Assembly: GCA_001599755.1 (NCBI GenBank)
Contig: BCHX01000002.1
Location: 2,728,001 to 2,792,000 of the forward strand
Direction of reading: 5' to 3'
DNA length: 64,000 nucleotides
Source of the DNA: Gliomastix tumulicola
Lineage: Eukaryota; Ascomycota; Sordariomycetes; Hypocreales; Bionectriaceae
The first letter of the stretch is position 1, and the number at the start of each line of letters is the position of its first letter. Below are positions 43,601 through 54,403 of the stretch, in pieces. Position numbers and translations under genes: made by a program. The notes beneath the pieces are model-generated. The model saw only the letters and a program-made list of their open reading frames with translations. It was not told the origin of the DNA and did no database searches.

Positions 43601-46069
43601 CCCATTGTCGGGGCCGAGGAAATTGAGGGACCCATGATCACGACTATCCCTATCCGCGTCCAGGTTGACCGTAAGATCTCGGTCGAGGAGTATCTTCAGG
43701 AGATCCAGGAGCAGACTGTCTCGCAGATCCCCCACGAGCACTTCGGACTGCAGCACATCCGACGACTAAGCCCCGATGCCCTCGAGGCGTGCGAGTTGAG
43801 AACCGGTCTTGTGCTCCATCCCAGCACGGCAGCGGAGGAGGCTAGCCAGGAACAGCTCCCTGCAGACAGGCTCGTCCCGGCGGGAGACAGTGAAGCAGCA
43901 CAGGAGGCCCTCAAGTTCAACACGTATGCGCTCATGCTCGTCTGCTCCATCGACCCCAAGGGCTTCCTCATCATGGCCAGCTTCGACTCCAAGACGGTCG
44001 TCCAGCCAGTCATGGAGAGAGTGCTAGAGCAATTGAAGCTCGTGGCGCAACAGCTGACCGTCCAAACGACCGGTCCCCTTGTGGACTTGTCAAGTCTCAC
44101 AAGCTCCGACATGGAGAAGCTGAAGGACCTTGGGCATCAGACTCTTCCAGACGAGTTCCCTGGACAGTTCTTTGGCGCCGAGGCTGCGTATGTCGTCAAT
44201 TCCGAAGACCCGAACCGGCTCGTGCCGTTCGGTGGTACTGGTCGCCTAATCCTCCGCTCATCGATCAAGCTCGAGCTCTCAGAGATACCTTCCCCAGCCT
44301 GGGCCGAGAAGAACGACGACGTCTTCTACAATACCGACAAATGGGCAACGTACGACGCCAATGGCAAGCTGACGCTGGTCGAGAGGCTTTCCACCAACAA
44401 CAATGATACTACAGTCAGCCGCCCGTCCACACAGCCCCGCCTCTCCGCAACATCCAGGAAGCAGAGAAAGCTGAGGGAGCTTTGGAGCCGTGTCCTCCGC
44501 ATCCCGGAGGAGGACATCGGGCTCAACGACAGCTTCTTCCACCTCGGCGGAGATTCCATCTCGGCCATGAAGCTCGTCTCCGAGGCAAGGCTGGCAGGTC
44601 TGACCCTCACCGTCGTCCAGATCTTCGGCAAGAGGTCACTGTACAATATGGCCAACGCGGCCGAGGAAAGTGACAAGAATGCTTCCGGAACTGCGGCTGC
44701 GCAGGAAGATGAGGTCGTCCCGGCGTTCGCTCTGCTCGATGACAACGACGTCGCAACCAGCTTCGTCGAAAACGTGGTTCGCCCAAGGCTGGCAGACCCA
44801 ACGTGGGAAGTCGCCAATGTTCTTCCCACAAGACCACTGCAGCAGATCGCCGTCCAGGGAACGACACAGATCCCCCGCTTCTCTACTCGGTACGAGCTCA
44901 TCTACCTTGACGGTGCCATCGACCGCCAGAAAATCCTCCAGAGCTGCCAGGAGCTCGTCGCCCGCAACGAGATCCTCCGCACCGTCTTCATCGAGCGAGA
45001 CGACGGCAGGGGCCTGGGCGTCGTGCTGAAGGATCTCCAGACCCCTGTGGCCGAATACGAGACGGACGGGGACGTGGAGGACTTCGCCAAGAAGCTCTGC
45101 CAGCTCGACGTTCTGACGAAGATGCCGCTGGGCTCGTCCTTTGTCAAGTGGTTCCTCATCCGAGGGGACAACGACCGGTCGTGTCTCGTCTTCCGCATCT
45201 CCCACGCCCAGTACGACGAGATCTGCCTCCCTCTTATGCTGCGCCAGCTCTCCGCTCTGTACCTGGACCAGCCCGTCCGAGAGACGCTCCCATTCTCATC
45301 GTACGTCGGCCATGTCCTTCAAAAGGGCATCCCAAGCAGCGTCGACTACTGGCGGAACCTGCTCCAGGGCTCGTCGATGACGGTCCTAAAGCCCGACATC
45401 CCCGCCCTCGAGAAGAACCACTTCGCCATCGAAAAGACCATCGACATCTCGGCACGGCCCCGAGAGACGACAGTTGCCACCCTCCCAACCGCCGCCTGGG
45501 CCCTCTGCCTCGCCCGACGCCTCTCCCTCCTCGACGTGACCTTTGGCGAGGTCGTCAGCGGCCGCAACATCGACTTCGCGCACGCCGACGCCGTCACGGG
45601 CCCCTGCTGGCAGTACATTCCCGTGCGCGTGCAGTTTGACCCCTCCTGGACGGCCCTTGACCTCCTCGACCACGTCCAGCACCAACACATCGCGAGCTCC
45701 GCGCACGAGTGCATGGGCCTGCAGGAGATCGCCGCGCAGTGCACCGACTGGGCGCCGGGGACCTTCGACTGGTACGACTCGGTGGTGCACCAGGACGTCG
45801 AGCACGTCGAGAGCCTGGACATCTCCTCCCAGCAGCAGGAGCAGCAACAGCAGGGGAAGACACGAATGCGCATGGAGACGGTGTACGTCCACGAGGAGCC
45901 GCTGAGGGAGTGGAAGGTGCAGGCGTTTGTGCGTGGGGAGACGCTGACGTTGGAGATTGTGACAGTGCGCAGTTGGGCTGGGTTCGCGGAACAGCTACTG
46001 GATGATTTGGTTGAGACGGCGCAGGGGCTCGTTCAGCAGCCGCACAAGCCGTTGTTCGAGAAGGCGTGA
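40691..46069 (+). CDS. NPS6: NPS6/SidD-type extracellular siderophore nonribosomal peptide synthetase
   Basis: Single-exon NRPS of 1792 residues with domain order A-T-C-(degenerate A)-T-C, the layout of NPS6/SidD. The first A domain (about 60-520) has YIIFTSGSTGKPKGVV near 225, IAYGPSECTVG near 358 and GRLYKTGDLVKYEDNG near 447. The first carrier site is FFHLGGDSLRAMKL (Ser near 644). The first C domain has MHHALYDGW near 843, an intact HHxxxDG. The second A region is only about 120 residues, with FGAEAAYVVNSEDPNRLVPFGG and none of the ATP or substrate motifs. The second carrier is FFHLGGDSISAMKL (Ser near 1287). The last C domain has ISHAQYDEI near 1502. NPS6 enzymes link acyl-hydroxyornithine units by ester bonds into fusarinine/coprogen-type siderophores and are virulence factors in several plant pathogens. 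Start at 40691 is the first ATG in frame. Two iron-repressor sites lie upstream. Confidence 0.92.
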   Translation: MRIIDNEGGGSARSLSQHHLPNENDTDTPQEKLPSLDIPAEEETKTDDGVTNTHLTQLWEWNQTVPPLIQRCMHDIFVEQAQAQPDAIALQSWDGQLTYAEVDALSTKLALHLIARGAQIGTRIPLCFEKSMWAPVALLGIMRSGATFSLTDPSQPEARLRTIVEQTGAKLVLTSPAHQHLGQTISAADGQVLAISREFFDSDPELPPSSDLPKVPTTTPMYIIFTSGSTGKPKGVVISHENYTSGALPRAEAVGYKSTSRCFDFPSYAFDVSIDCMLCTLAVGGRVCIPSEEARMNDLSGAIRSSNANMVHMTPSVARVLDADIIPSLDVLGLGGEAVSSSDAAAWSKHTNLVIAYGPSECTVGCTINNTVTVSTGIGKGCGGVTWIVDPEDHNRLTPVGEVGELIIEGPLVGIGYLDEPEKTAQVFVEDPVWLLRGHGSIPGRHGRLYKTGDLVKYEDNGSGSIEFVGRKDQQVKLRGQRVELAEVEHHLQACLPQGVKVAAEVIKPEGGSPTLIAFLSEPQAAGSPTSSEEFLVEPSPELAVVLASVDTTMGSRVPRYMVPAAFITLRDMPYLVSRKLDRKKLREIATSIPRERLARSQNAAADDEEPETTEEKQLANSWRRVLGENIVVSRQSNFFHLGGDSLRAMKLIAAAREEGLAVTVADVFKYPALSAMAEKTSKLTDTIQEEIPPFSLLEDWDAEEARQQAASLCGINVESIEDVYPCTPLQEALMALSAKVKEAYVAQRVVELDSLATAEKLAAAFGVAQKGCPILRTRIVQASGRGLMQVVVRGDIQWFSGSNIDEYLVSDRDEAMDLGRPLIRYAVIQEPGSDRASFVLTMHHALYDGWAMPLVVERVNKAYQDQTLSRPAEFKHFIKYLMTQKREESEAFWRERLQGASGPQFPSLPFQGYQTQADSLLELYVPLERQPAANVTIATVIRAAWAIVASQYIDTTDIVFGETLTGRNAPIVGAEEIEGPMITTIPIRVQVDRKISVEEYLQEIQEQTVSQIPHEHFGLQHIRRLSPDALEACELRTGLVLHPSTAAEEASQEQLPADRLVPAGDSEAAQEALKFNTYALMLVCSIDPKGFLIMASFDSKTVVQPVMERVLEQLKLVAQQLTVQTTGPLVDLSSLTSSDMEKLKDLGHQTLPDEFPGQFFGAEAAYVVNSEDPNRLVPFGGTGRLILRSSIKLELSEIPSPAWAEKNDDVFYNTDKWATYDANGKLTLVERLSTNNNDTTVSRPSTQPRLSATSRKQRKLRELWSRVLRIPEEDIGLNDSFFHLGGDSISAMKLVSEARLAGLTLTVVQIFGKRSLYNMANAAEESDKNASGTAAAQEDEVVPAFALLDDNDVATSFVENVVRPRLADPTWEVANVLPTRPLQQIAVQGTTQIPRFSTRYELIYLDGAIDRQKILQSCQELVARNEILRTVFIERDDGRGLGVVLKDLQTPVAEYETDGDVEDFAKKLCQLDVLTKMPLGSSFVKWFLIRGDNDRSCLVFRISHAQYDEICLPLMLRQLSALYLDQPVRETLPFSSYVGHVLQKGIPSSVDYWRNLLQGSSMTVLKPDIPALEKNHFAIEKTIDISARPRETTVATLPTAAWALCLARRLSLLDVTFGEVVSGRNIDFAHADAVTGPCWQYIPVRVQFDPSWTALDLLDHVQHQHIASSAHECMGLQEIAAQCTDWAPGTFDWYDSVVHQDVEHVESLDISSQQQEQQQQGKTRMRMETVYVHEEPLREWKVQAFVRGETLTLEIVTVRSWAGFAEQLLDDLVETAQGLVQQPHKPLFEKA

Positions 46070-46749
46070 TGTGCGCGGTGGTGTTGAGTCTGTCGGGAGA
46101 AGAGAAGACGCCGAGTTTTGTAATTTCTTTAGGTCATTGTTGAATATGATTTCTAGTTCTCTTGTCTTGGTTCATGCATGCCGTGTTCAGCTGACTGTAA
46201 ATTGCCTACCCGGGAGACACACATCCACCCTCAAGCCAGAGATGTGTACATTCACCATCGCGCTAAGTAAACTCGTAACAATGCAGTGATAATCATTGAT
46301 CCTATCGCCCACAATCCCGCTCCGAAAGCGCCATCCCGTAAGCCTATACGCTGGTTATCAATGTCAGAGCCCAAGCAAAATAAAAGACCAAATTCCCATG
46401 CCCAACATTCCTTGACCACCAACAGAAGGAAATCCGAGGCCACACGGACGCAGCCTGGTTGTCCATGCCGCTTCCCAGTCATATATACATGCGTATGTTT
46501 TCCATTCGGACGTGGGGTATCTAGCAGTGAGATTCAAAGCCGCCTTCACGCCACCCTTGCCATGCTGGCATCGTGAAACCGTGGCTGGACCGATTCGCCG
46601 TTTCCACAAAGACCGTCTGCTGCGTAACGCATCATGTCATCATAATATTCGATGAATGTGTGTGAGTATTCCGCATAAGAGAAAGTGAGGGAAGGAAAGG
46701 AGAGGAGAGGAGACATGAGTAAAGAACCCCAATTCGAGTGGGCAGTGAC
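46070..46749. other. Intergenic, convergent 3' regions
   Basis: About 680 bp between the stops of NPS6 (plus) and the Gag1-like gene (minus). Expected content is two 3' untranslated regions. I see no gene. Confidence 0.5.
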
Positions 46750-48120
46750 TCAAGCATTGGCATTCTCCTTCGTCACTGGGACCTCAGCATGGGTCCCAAA
46801 CCCAAAAGCCTTCTGCAGACTTTGCCGGACGCTCTTAGTCGGACGCGACTCGCCGTCCTTGTCCCTGGACAGAAGTCCCGTCAAGCTCATGCGCCGCCCA
46901 GAGTTGTTCGTATGGTCGTGCGTCCCGAACGATGCCCGCTTCTTCTTCAGCGCCCCGTAGGCAGCGAAGTGAGGATCGACGGGCAGCGCCGGGCGTGGTG
47001 GCCACTCGCCGTCGCGCTTCCAGCCAGCTACGCATGCAGGGAGCATGTCGGAGAGGTTGATCGGGCACGATGGTGTGAGGCTGTTGACGATGAGCTTATC
47101 ATAGAGTTGCAGGTAGTGAGACGGCTGAATAGAGGCACGGAGGGGATTCGAAGGCGGTAGAATCGGCGCTGGCACTGGCACGATGGTCTCCACGGGGTAC
47201 AGGCTGGTATCGGAGTGCTGCGAGGTCTGCGAGGTGGAGTACTTCTTCAGATGCTTGTGCGACTCGTCGCCCTCCTTGTCCGCAGTGCCGTCGGACGAAG
47301 AGGACGCAGCACTGGGCGTACTCGTCGAGCGGGTGTCCTGGGTCGCGGTAGGACTCGACACGGACCGCCGGAAGAAGAATCGCCTAGGCGAGTGCGGTGT
47401 TGCGGACGGCGTGGGATTCTCGGCCTTCACCCGCACCCGCACCGTCCTCGCTTGTGTCCACGCGGCTCGTCGCGCCTCGAAGCACGCAAGCCCTTCGTTG
47501 TACTCCATCTCCTTCCGTACCTCTCGCCTCCTCCGTGCCTGCCGTTCTAGCTTAGACATAGGCTCGCTGCCGAAGCCCGAGCCGGGCTCATGTGAATTCG
47601 GAGAGATGGGATCGTCCACAGGGACGTCTGATTCCCAATCGAGAAGGGCCTTGTAGTGGGTAGGGTCCTCCGAGACGACACTGTAGATCGACACCGCATC
47701 GTGGTTGTCCTGTCCGTCCTCGTCACAGTCGTCAGATGGCTCATCTTCGGTCGCATCGTCGTTCTGGTAGCCGTCGTCGTCTCTCAATTCGTCCTGGACG
47801 TCTGCGGGAGAGTCCAGCCCGGGGGCTTCGAGCTTGGGCGACGAGGGCTCCGGGTTTGTCGCTTCGCTTGTCGTAGCTGGCGGGGGCCATTCGAATTCCC
47901 AATCGTTTCGCACCTTGGTTGCGAGGTACTTCTTGACAGCCTCCTTGACCTTGGTCTTGTCTCGGCTGACCAGATCGGCGTGGGCTTCGGCGGACCATTC
48001 AGGTCCATTCGCAGGCGGCGAGTGTGGCCGCTGTGGCGTCGTTGGGTGGTGATGCCGGAGCTTCGCCAGTGGCGAGCGAGGGCCCTTGTAGAATTCGGTG
48101 AAGATCATGTTGTCGCTCAA
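46750..48120 (-). CDS. Gag1-like clamp (DUF4050) domain protein
   Basis: Single-exon protein of 456 residues. The N-terminus IFTEFYKGPRSPLAKLRHH, the segment DWEFEWPP, the basic helix SKLERQARRRREVRKEMEYNEGLACFEARR and the C-terminal NPLRASIQPSHYLQLYDKLIVNS to LPACVAGWKRDGEWPPRP match the fungal DUF4050 family, now called Gag1-like clamp. Between these lie acidic (residues about 110-150) and Ser-rich disordered stretches. Fission yeast Gag1 has been linked to TORC1 control and nitrogen-starvation responses, but filamentous-fungal members are poorly studied. The ATG at 48120 (MSDNMIF) is the first in frame. It is flanked by NPS6 (convergent) and a 3-kb gene-free region. Nothing suggests it belongs to the siderophore group: I found no ATCWGATAA site at its 5' end. 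Confidence 0.7.
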   Translation of the reverse strand: MSDNMIFTEFYKGPRSPLAKLRHHHPTTPQRPHSPPANGPEWSAEAHADLVSRDKTKVKEAVKKYLATKVRNDWEFEWPPPATTSEATNPEPSSPKLEAPGLDSPADVQDELRDDDGYQNDDATEDEPSDDCDEDGQDNHDAVSIYSVVSEDPTHYKALLDWESDVPVDDPISPNSHEPGSGFGSEPMSKLERQARRRREVRKEMEYNEGLACFEARRAAWTQARTVRVRVKAENPTPSATPHSPRRFFFRRSVSSPTATQDTRSTSTPSAASSSSDGTADKEGDESHKHLKKYSTSQTSQHSDTSLYPVETIVPVPAPILPPSNPLRASIQPSHYLQLYDKLIVNSLTPSCPINLSDMLPACVAGWKRDGEWPPRPALPVDPHFAAYGALKKKRASFGTHDHTNNSGRRMSLTGLLSRDKDGESRPTKSVRQSLQKAFGFGTHAEVPVTKENANA

Positions 48121-51100
48121 CGCAGGGTTCCGGAGAAAACAAGGAGATCAAGGAGCAGACCCCAGAAGGAGGCAATGGTAGAGAGTTGAAATATTCGTCT
48201 TCTCAGCCAGCCCCTCGCTTCTACCCCATTCTATGCCGTTCGGGTGAGCGACAGCAGCAGACGGAGGTTCGCTAGAAACGGACCGCACCAGCAGCAACAG
48301 CACCAGGCACGGATGCCTCAGACAGCACCTGACCCGGACTGAATGATACTTGGTGTGATTGTGGCGTGAGCGGACTGTGAATGGGAGGCGTCTGAACCAG
48401 CGGAATGGCGAGGACTGGGAGAAATATGGGATGCTTTGTCGTGAGCGCCCTCCGGCGAAGACCAGAAGACGGGATAGAGGGTGTGGGGGAGAATGGGCAC
48501 GGTAGTGCGGGCAAGGGACGGAGAGCAGCTGGGCTGTCGGCGGTAAAAGTACTATTTTTTGGCTGCAGGACGAGTCCCCCGTCGTCGCCAGGCCATCTGC
48601 AGGTCGAGATCACTCGCCAACTTTCCCAAGGTAGGGTAGGGTCGAGAAGCAGATGCACCGTTAACGGCGGGCGGTGGCGCCAGAAGCGGGCGGTGACGAA
48701 AGAGACTTCAAGCGCGGTGGGCTGGCAGGTACAGGCGCTTGTACCTCCCGTCCTTTTTGGTATCCTTTTTGGTACCTCCCCAGGCTCCTTGCGGTGGCCC
48801 CCAGCCGTGTGCACGTGTCGAGTCAATTTGTCTCAACAGGAAGCTTCTGGTGTCTGCAAACCGCGCAATCTGTGAGCAAACAGTCCGGAGTGTGCAACGA
48901 TGCCGGATTCTTTGACCTCAGGCTTGGCCCAGGGGAGCGAGAATCAGCCCATCCTCGAAGGGTCACGATGTCGACGTGGAGGGCAGCAGCACTGGCAGAA
49001 ATGGGCTGGGCTGGGCTGGGCTGGACTGGGTTTAGTCGCCAGAGCACACTACTGATGGCGCTAGGAGAGAGTCATCGCTGCCGGCTACAGGCGGTCACGG
49101 CCACGGCCACGGATGGTGCCACCCGCGAACTTTGATGGGACTTTGAATTCGCCCCCTCGCGGTCTTTTGTCTTTGGGGACTGTGACTCCTTCTGCCGGCT
49201 GTTCATGCTGCTTCGGCTGCTGCCCACGCTCCCCCTGCCCGACCTAAGACTGGCAGCGAGCCGCCGCCGCCTCCACAGCCAAACAACGTCGTAGCGTCAC
49301 ATCAATCACCACCCTCGCCACCCCAACCAACCAGCTGTCCCTCCGACGTGCAGCATGCAGAATACCTTACCTCGACGTACCTCCGAGTCTAGACCGCACC
49401 TCTTCTGCGCCCTGCGTTACCTACGCCGGCTTCGTCTGTTTTGTAGCCCTCCCACACCCCTCCCGAGTCAAGCACACCGCATTCCAAATAATACCCTCCC
49501 TGAGCGAAAGGCCGCAGACCACCGGAGCTCCCCGGTGGCGTCCAGCCACTGGGCACCCCAAACCCAGCAGAACACACCACCGATCTGCCACTTGGACCCC
49601 AAAGCTTTGACGCCGGTCTGAGGTGTTTTCCTCACCATTCTTCAGTCTTCAGCGATAAGCTCCGGCTCGTCCCAACCTTGCCCTCCCTAGCCAGGTCGCG
49701 AAGAATGCAGACGGCAGACGGCGAGGCTCTGAACATGTGAAGAATGAGACGCAACCTCCCCCCCCCCCCCCCCCCCCCCCCCCCAAATCCCTTCACCCAC
49801 TGATGCTATGCCACTCATTTTTAGCCGGCCCTGAGCTCCCCACAGGTCGCAAGCAGGGACGCATAGACGTCTGGGGCAGTGATCAAGGGTCATGATTGGC
49901 CCTGGGCTGCCCGCTCGTGAGGAGCCGTCTCGTCGTCCTCGCGAAGTGGGACGCTGGATCACTGCCTAGTGCCAATGACGACCTCTTCAATCATGCATTA
50001 GTAGATCGCCGCAATCCTGACACTTGGCCTGCCAGGCACGCGGTATATCTCGAGAGCCTCTTTTTAACACTTCACGGCGAGACGTCAGGATCCCTGGGTG
50101 TTCCCCTTCATACGATTATCTTCATTCATTGCTATACTAATGAGCCAGCATGCCCCCAGAGACCTAATAGTAGTAAGGACAACGCCCAGCCCAAAAACCA
50201 ATCTCATTGAAATGCAAAAAACACCAACTTCTAGGTCATTGCCCGATGTCCCCTCATTTAGCGTAAGAACCAGTAAGACAAGAAAACTCTCGGGGTATCA
50301 AGTTCCGACCAACTGTACTGCCAATGACCTGGCGCTCCTTCACGACCTTGGCGTATTCGCAGATCTGGGAGAATAGCTGAGAGAAGCCAGTGAGCGAAAC
50401 AACGTCCCCGTTCCATTGTCCTCTCTCTTCATAAGGTATCTGGACGAGCACAGGGCCATACAGTTGTGCGGATCGACTGGCCTGTTTCAGCCGGACGACT
50501 TCGTGATAAGTGGCAAGAGACAAAACACCAAGGGATCCGAGGAAGAAATAAGGAAATATGCTAGAGAGTATAGAGAATGAATCATTCGTCGTTCGTTTCA
50601 GATTAGTTGAACGATGCTTCGTAAAAGTCGTGAACGCGTTGCCGTGAGCAAAAGCAAAAATGTCATTCGAGCGAAACCAAAAACATGATTCCAATTCCGA
50701 AAGGAAAGGAGCAAAAACGAAAGGGGAAAAAAAAGAAAAGGTAAGGAAGAGGAAAGGATAGCAGCCCAGTATGCATGCTTCTAATTCCGTATAAAGTGCA
50801 TCGTTACACAACCCAAGAAAAAACTAAGAGAGGAGTTTGAAGACCGTGTGCAGGGTCTATGAGACCCATTGATACAGGAAGTTGAGAGACGACGGCGAGT
50901 GACAGATTGATCCAAAAACGTCGAGGAGAAAAACTGCTAGGAAGAACGCCAAACAGCTGCGAAGTGATCAATGCTGAAGGAAAAGTAAATGGATATCGTC
51001 ATAAAAGAGAAGTCGTTCATCGTAAGAGCAAGCCAGAAGCCCAAGGAAAAGATAACAATGCCAGAAAAACAAGTCGGAAGTTCGTATGTGTGGTGTTCGT

Positions 51101-51151
51101 CTTAGGAATATAATGAAAGCTTAGTCGACGGCCAGCATTTTGAGGCGTTCC
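48121..51151. other. Long intergenic region with poly-C tract, no supported gene
   Basis: Three kilobases between the 5' end of the Gag1-like gene and the 3' end of the C2H2 gene. Open frames up to 185 residues exist on both strands but are low complexity and overlap each other. It holds a TGGGC repeat near 49003-49031 and a 37-nt C run at 49758-49794. The 50.2-51.15 kb part is A/T-richer and may be a long 3' untranslated region of the C2H2 gene. Confidence 0.45.
49758..49794. repeat. Poly-C homopolymer of 37 nt
   Basis: Uninterrupted C run in a gene-free region. Its length is uncertain with most sequencing chemistries. On DNA or RNA such a run can form i-motif or, on the G strand, quadruplex structures. 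Confidence 0.9.
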
Positions 51152-53334
51152 CTAGTAAGCAGCGGCAGTTGATCCTTCACTCGTGGCTACCGCAACAAGC
51201 GCGTCAAGGGGGCCGAAGGACTCATTACGGGCAGTTCGATGCTCCTGCTTCGCCTGTTGAGGCTGCTGGTTGGACGGCGGCCCTTGCTCTCGTGCTGGAA
51301 ACCCGCTGAATTCGTTGAAGTTGGGGTGGACCATGCGATCAACGTGGGCTACCCGAGGGTCTTGCTGTGCTCGCAGACCCTCTTCACGGTGGACTGTCAC
51401 CGGCCCATTGTACCATCCTCGACGCTTGCCTTCCCTAGAAGTAGATACGGGAGGAGCCGACAAGGTTTGCTGATGGAGAGAGGTATTGGGAGCCGGGCCC
51501 GAAGGGTAGGATGTGGGAGGCTGCTGGCCTTCGAATCTAACAGAAGGCATGCTGCCACGGGGATGCTCGCCTTGGGCAAGGTTCATTGCTGAATTCACCT
51601 CCATCGCCCACTTGTGAGCACCATCCCGCGGGGGCGTGCTCTGGTTGATTTCTAGGCGGGTGAGGCCACGTTGCAGGCTGGCATCGTACACATTCAGATT
51701 GCGCCGCTCATGGTGTTGAGGGGTCAAAGTCTGATGGAGTGACGGCGGCTGCTGGGAATCAATCCTCATGGGCGATGGCTGTCGCCCAGGAGGTGTCATC
51801 GGCCGGGCCTGAGCCGGATTGTCAAATGACTCGATTCCCGGGAGTTGGAGGCCAGACCGATTGTTGGACGGATTAGCAATGGGAGGCGGTGGGTTCGGCC
51901 CAATGGCGGATTGGCTGACAACGTTGTTCAACTGGCTCGGACTGGTGCTGTTGAAGTTCTGGCTATCCGGGTGCCAAGTCCGTCTTCTCCAAGCGTCCTC
52001 GGCGGCACTGCTTGTTGTCGAATCACGTCGGCTAGACCACCCAGCGGTCGACGACGTTGGCGAGGCTACCATGCTAGCACTCGGAGGAGCGAACGCAACG
52101 CTATGCGAACTGTTCAGAGGGCCAGCACCACCAAAGAGCGGTCTCCCGGGAGGGTTCTGGAAAACGCCAGACTGGAAAGGGTTCGGCGCCGACGGTACAC
52201 TGAGTCGCCGGCCTGGAGTGCGTGCGCCAGCTGTGTACATGCTGTGCGAACGAGTGTGCGAAGACGCCGGTGACATGACGCCAGGTACCCACCTTGGGCT
52301 CGTCTGTCCAGTAGAGAAGGTTGACGAAGTAGGTGTGCTGTAATCCGTAGGGGACGAGGGTCGATACGAGTAGGCACCTTCACCGGGCCTTCCCTGCGGG
52401 TTTGCCATGACCAGCGGAGGCGGGCGGCGCCGTGCATCGAGAGAACTGTAGTTGGACCCGACAGAGCTGATGCTGTTGATGCTCGACGTTGAAAGAGACT
52501 TCGAGTGTCCTCTCTGAGGGCCGCCAGCGCTACCTCCCGTTGAAGCTCTGGCTCTATTTCCTGCCTGTCGCACTCGGTCTGTCCTGATCTGGCGTTGGAA
52601 CCTGGAACCAGTGGCGGCCAAAGAATCGATGGGTATGTCCTCGTTGACATGGACTGTTTGCGCATGTTGTCTAAGGTTGTCGAGTCGCGAAAATCGGCGC
52701 GAACAGTGGCATTGGAACGGTCGCTCGCCCGTATGTTTCCTATTCAGAGGACAGAAGTCAGTAAACCTAGTCGACAAAGACTCCCCGCCAACAAGGAGCG
52801 CAGCACAGATGCTGCTAGGAATGGTGGTGGTTGTGCAAACCTGATGTGCCTTGCCAGATGCTCGCTTCTCGTGAAGCTCAGGTTACAAGGCGGGTAATCC
52901 GTACAATAGAAGCGCTGCGACTTCTTCTTCTTGCCCGACCGCGTCCCGTCGGCGTTCACGCTCTCGTCGTCCGAGCCCATGTCGTCACCCGCACCCTCGC
53001 CGTCCGAATCGTCCATGCCCATGTCGGTCGATTCTCTCCGCACGGATCTATCAGACGTATGAGAGTTGTCGGATCTCGAGTTGTCGCCGAAGATATGCAC
53101 GCCCCGTGGATATGGGCTCTGGGGAGGGCGCTTCATCTCAGCCACGATGGGACTGAAGGTGGCCCTCGTAGGCGTCGACGCATCATCGTGGCCGTGGGCT
53201 GACTGTGGGTGCGGTGCAGTTCTGGGGCGAGAGGTCGTCGGTTGTGATGGCGTCATCACGCTGTCGCGGATGGCGTTGGTGGCTATGCCTTCAGGTATAT
53301 GAGGGGAATTAGCCGATCTCAAGGCGGCCGCCAT
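51152..53334 (-). CDS. C2H2 zinc-finger transcription factor (Usv1/Rgm1/Adr1-like finger pair)
   Basis: Two exons, 53334-52841 and 52739-51152, giving 693 residues. The 101-nt intron splits the tandem fingers: finger 1 FYCTDYPPCNLSFTRSEHLARH (C-x5-C) and finger 2 FQCHCSRRFSRLDNLRQHAQTVH, which has an unusual C-x-C spacing found in a conserved fungal group. The linker HIRKHTGERP confirms the splice choice. Ahead of the fingers is an acidic stretch with MGMDDSDGEGAGDD and a basic KKKK signal. The 500 residues after them are Ser/Pro/Gln-rich, with TPPGRQPSP and many SP/TP sites, and look disordered. Yeast relatives respond to stress and carbon source; filamentous-fungal orthologues are often linked to growth or conidiation. 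I cannot assign a precise orthologue. The very long gene-free upstream region suggests complex regulation. Confidence 0.82.
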
Positions 53335-54371
53335 GCCGACGTGGGAAGGAGGTGGTGAAAAGGTCGACGCAGGTGCAGAGGATCGTCGGTCGGGTGCGCT
53401 TATTTGTGTGTTGATTATAGGCCTGTGTGGTGATTATGTAGTATGTATATGTTCGGCGTTTGACTCTGTTGGCCGAGAGAGTATAGAGCCAGATGGCGTT
53501 TTGGGGAGGGTTGCGTTCGGGGAGGTCGGTCGGCGTTGTCGTGTCGTAACAGAAATTCGTTGGGTTGGGTTTAGTGCTGTGCCGCTCTGAGGCTGGGTGC
53601 AAGCATGTGCGTCCACGCAGGCGTGTTGGCGCAGGTATATGTAAGATAGTGAAACGCCCGTGGCCGCGCCTGGAGGGGGGGACCTTTCTTTAAGTCCGGG
53701 TGCAAGAGGATACGATGTGACGCAGGAGTAGCACGGCTGCACGAGGAACAGAGATGCATCAGGATGCGGGGCTAGTGAGATGGGCCGGCCGATGGAGGTG
53801 GGCAGGTTCTATGCGATCAGGACGGGTCGTCTGGCGAGAGGCGAGAATGGCGATGGGATTACTCTGTCCTTTGTCTCGAGTACTAAGGTATGTGCGTCGA
53901 TGCCTAAAGGTAGTAGGTACGTTGGTAGTAGGTACTTAGGCAGTAGGTAATGTTGCTGAAGCAGGTAGGTAAGGTACGCTTGAGGCACAACAGAATGGAA
54001 GGTGGTGAAGGATGGTGAGAAAGGGAAGGAACGATGGGGTGGAGGAAAACGGAAGGACGAGAAGTTACAGCAGGTCAGGGCAGAGCAGGGGGCAAAAGTC
54101 GAGGCTGGACGGGCAACGCATTGAATGTATGACCAGTGGCTGCCCCTTACACGAGCCAGCCCAGGGCTTGGCTCACAGTGCCTGGTATAATGGATGCGGT
54201 ATGCCTGGGTCTTGATGGATCGCTGGCTGTAAGGTACAAGCAACTAAAAAGAGATACACTAGGGGACGAGCAGTGCCTTGGGGGACCTTGGGGAGGGGGG
54301 GCTTTGCCTGATGGAGGGTGGTGGAATCGAGACATGGTGGCTGGCTAGCGGGACGAGGAGATGGAGAAGGA

Positions 54372-54403
54372 GATGCAGCGATGCAGCGATGCAGCGATGC
54401 AGA
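54372..54403. repeat. Tandem 8-bp repeat ATGCAGCG
   Basis: Three exact copies of ATGCAGCG and a fourth with one change (ATGCAGAG), upstream of the C2H2 gene. Confidence 0.85.

Noticed and set aside
45386..45892. 168-codon minus-strand frame within NPS6
   Set aside because: Lies entirely inside the terminal condensation domain and is repetitive in Val/Asp/Leu. Shadow frame.
48272..48826. 184-codon minus-strand frame upstream of the Gag1-like gene
   Set aside because: Pro/Ser/Thr-rich with no conserved pattern, and it overlaps plus-strand frames of similar quality. More likely 5' leader or promoter.
50254..50811. 185-codon minus-strand frame with a hydrophobic Phe-rich stretch
   Set aside because: Hydrophobicity comes from A/T-rich simple sequence. 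No start context or homology. Probably the 3' untranslated region of the C2H2 gene.
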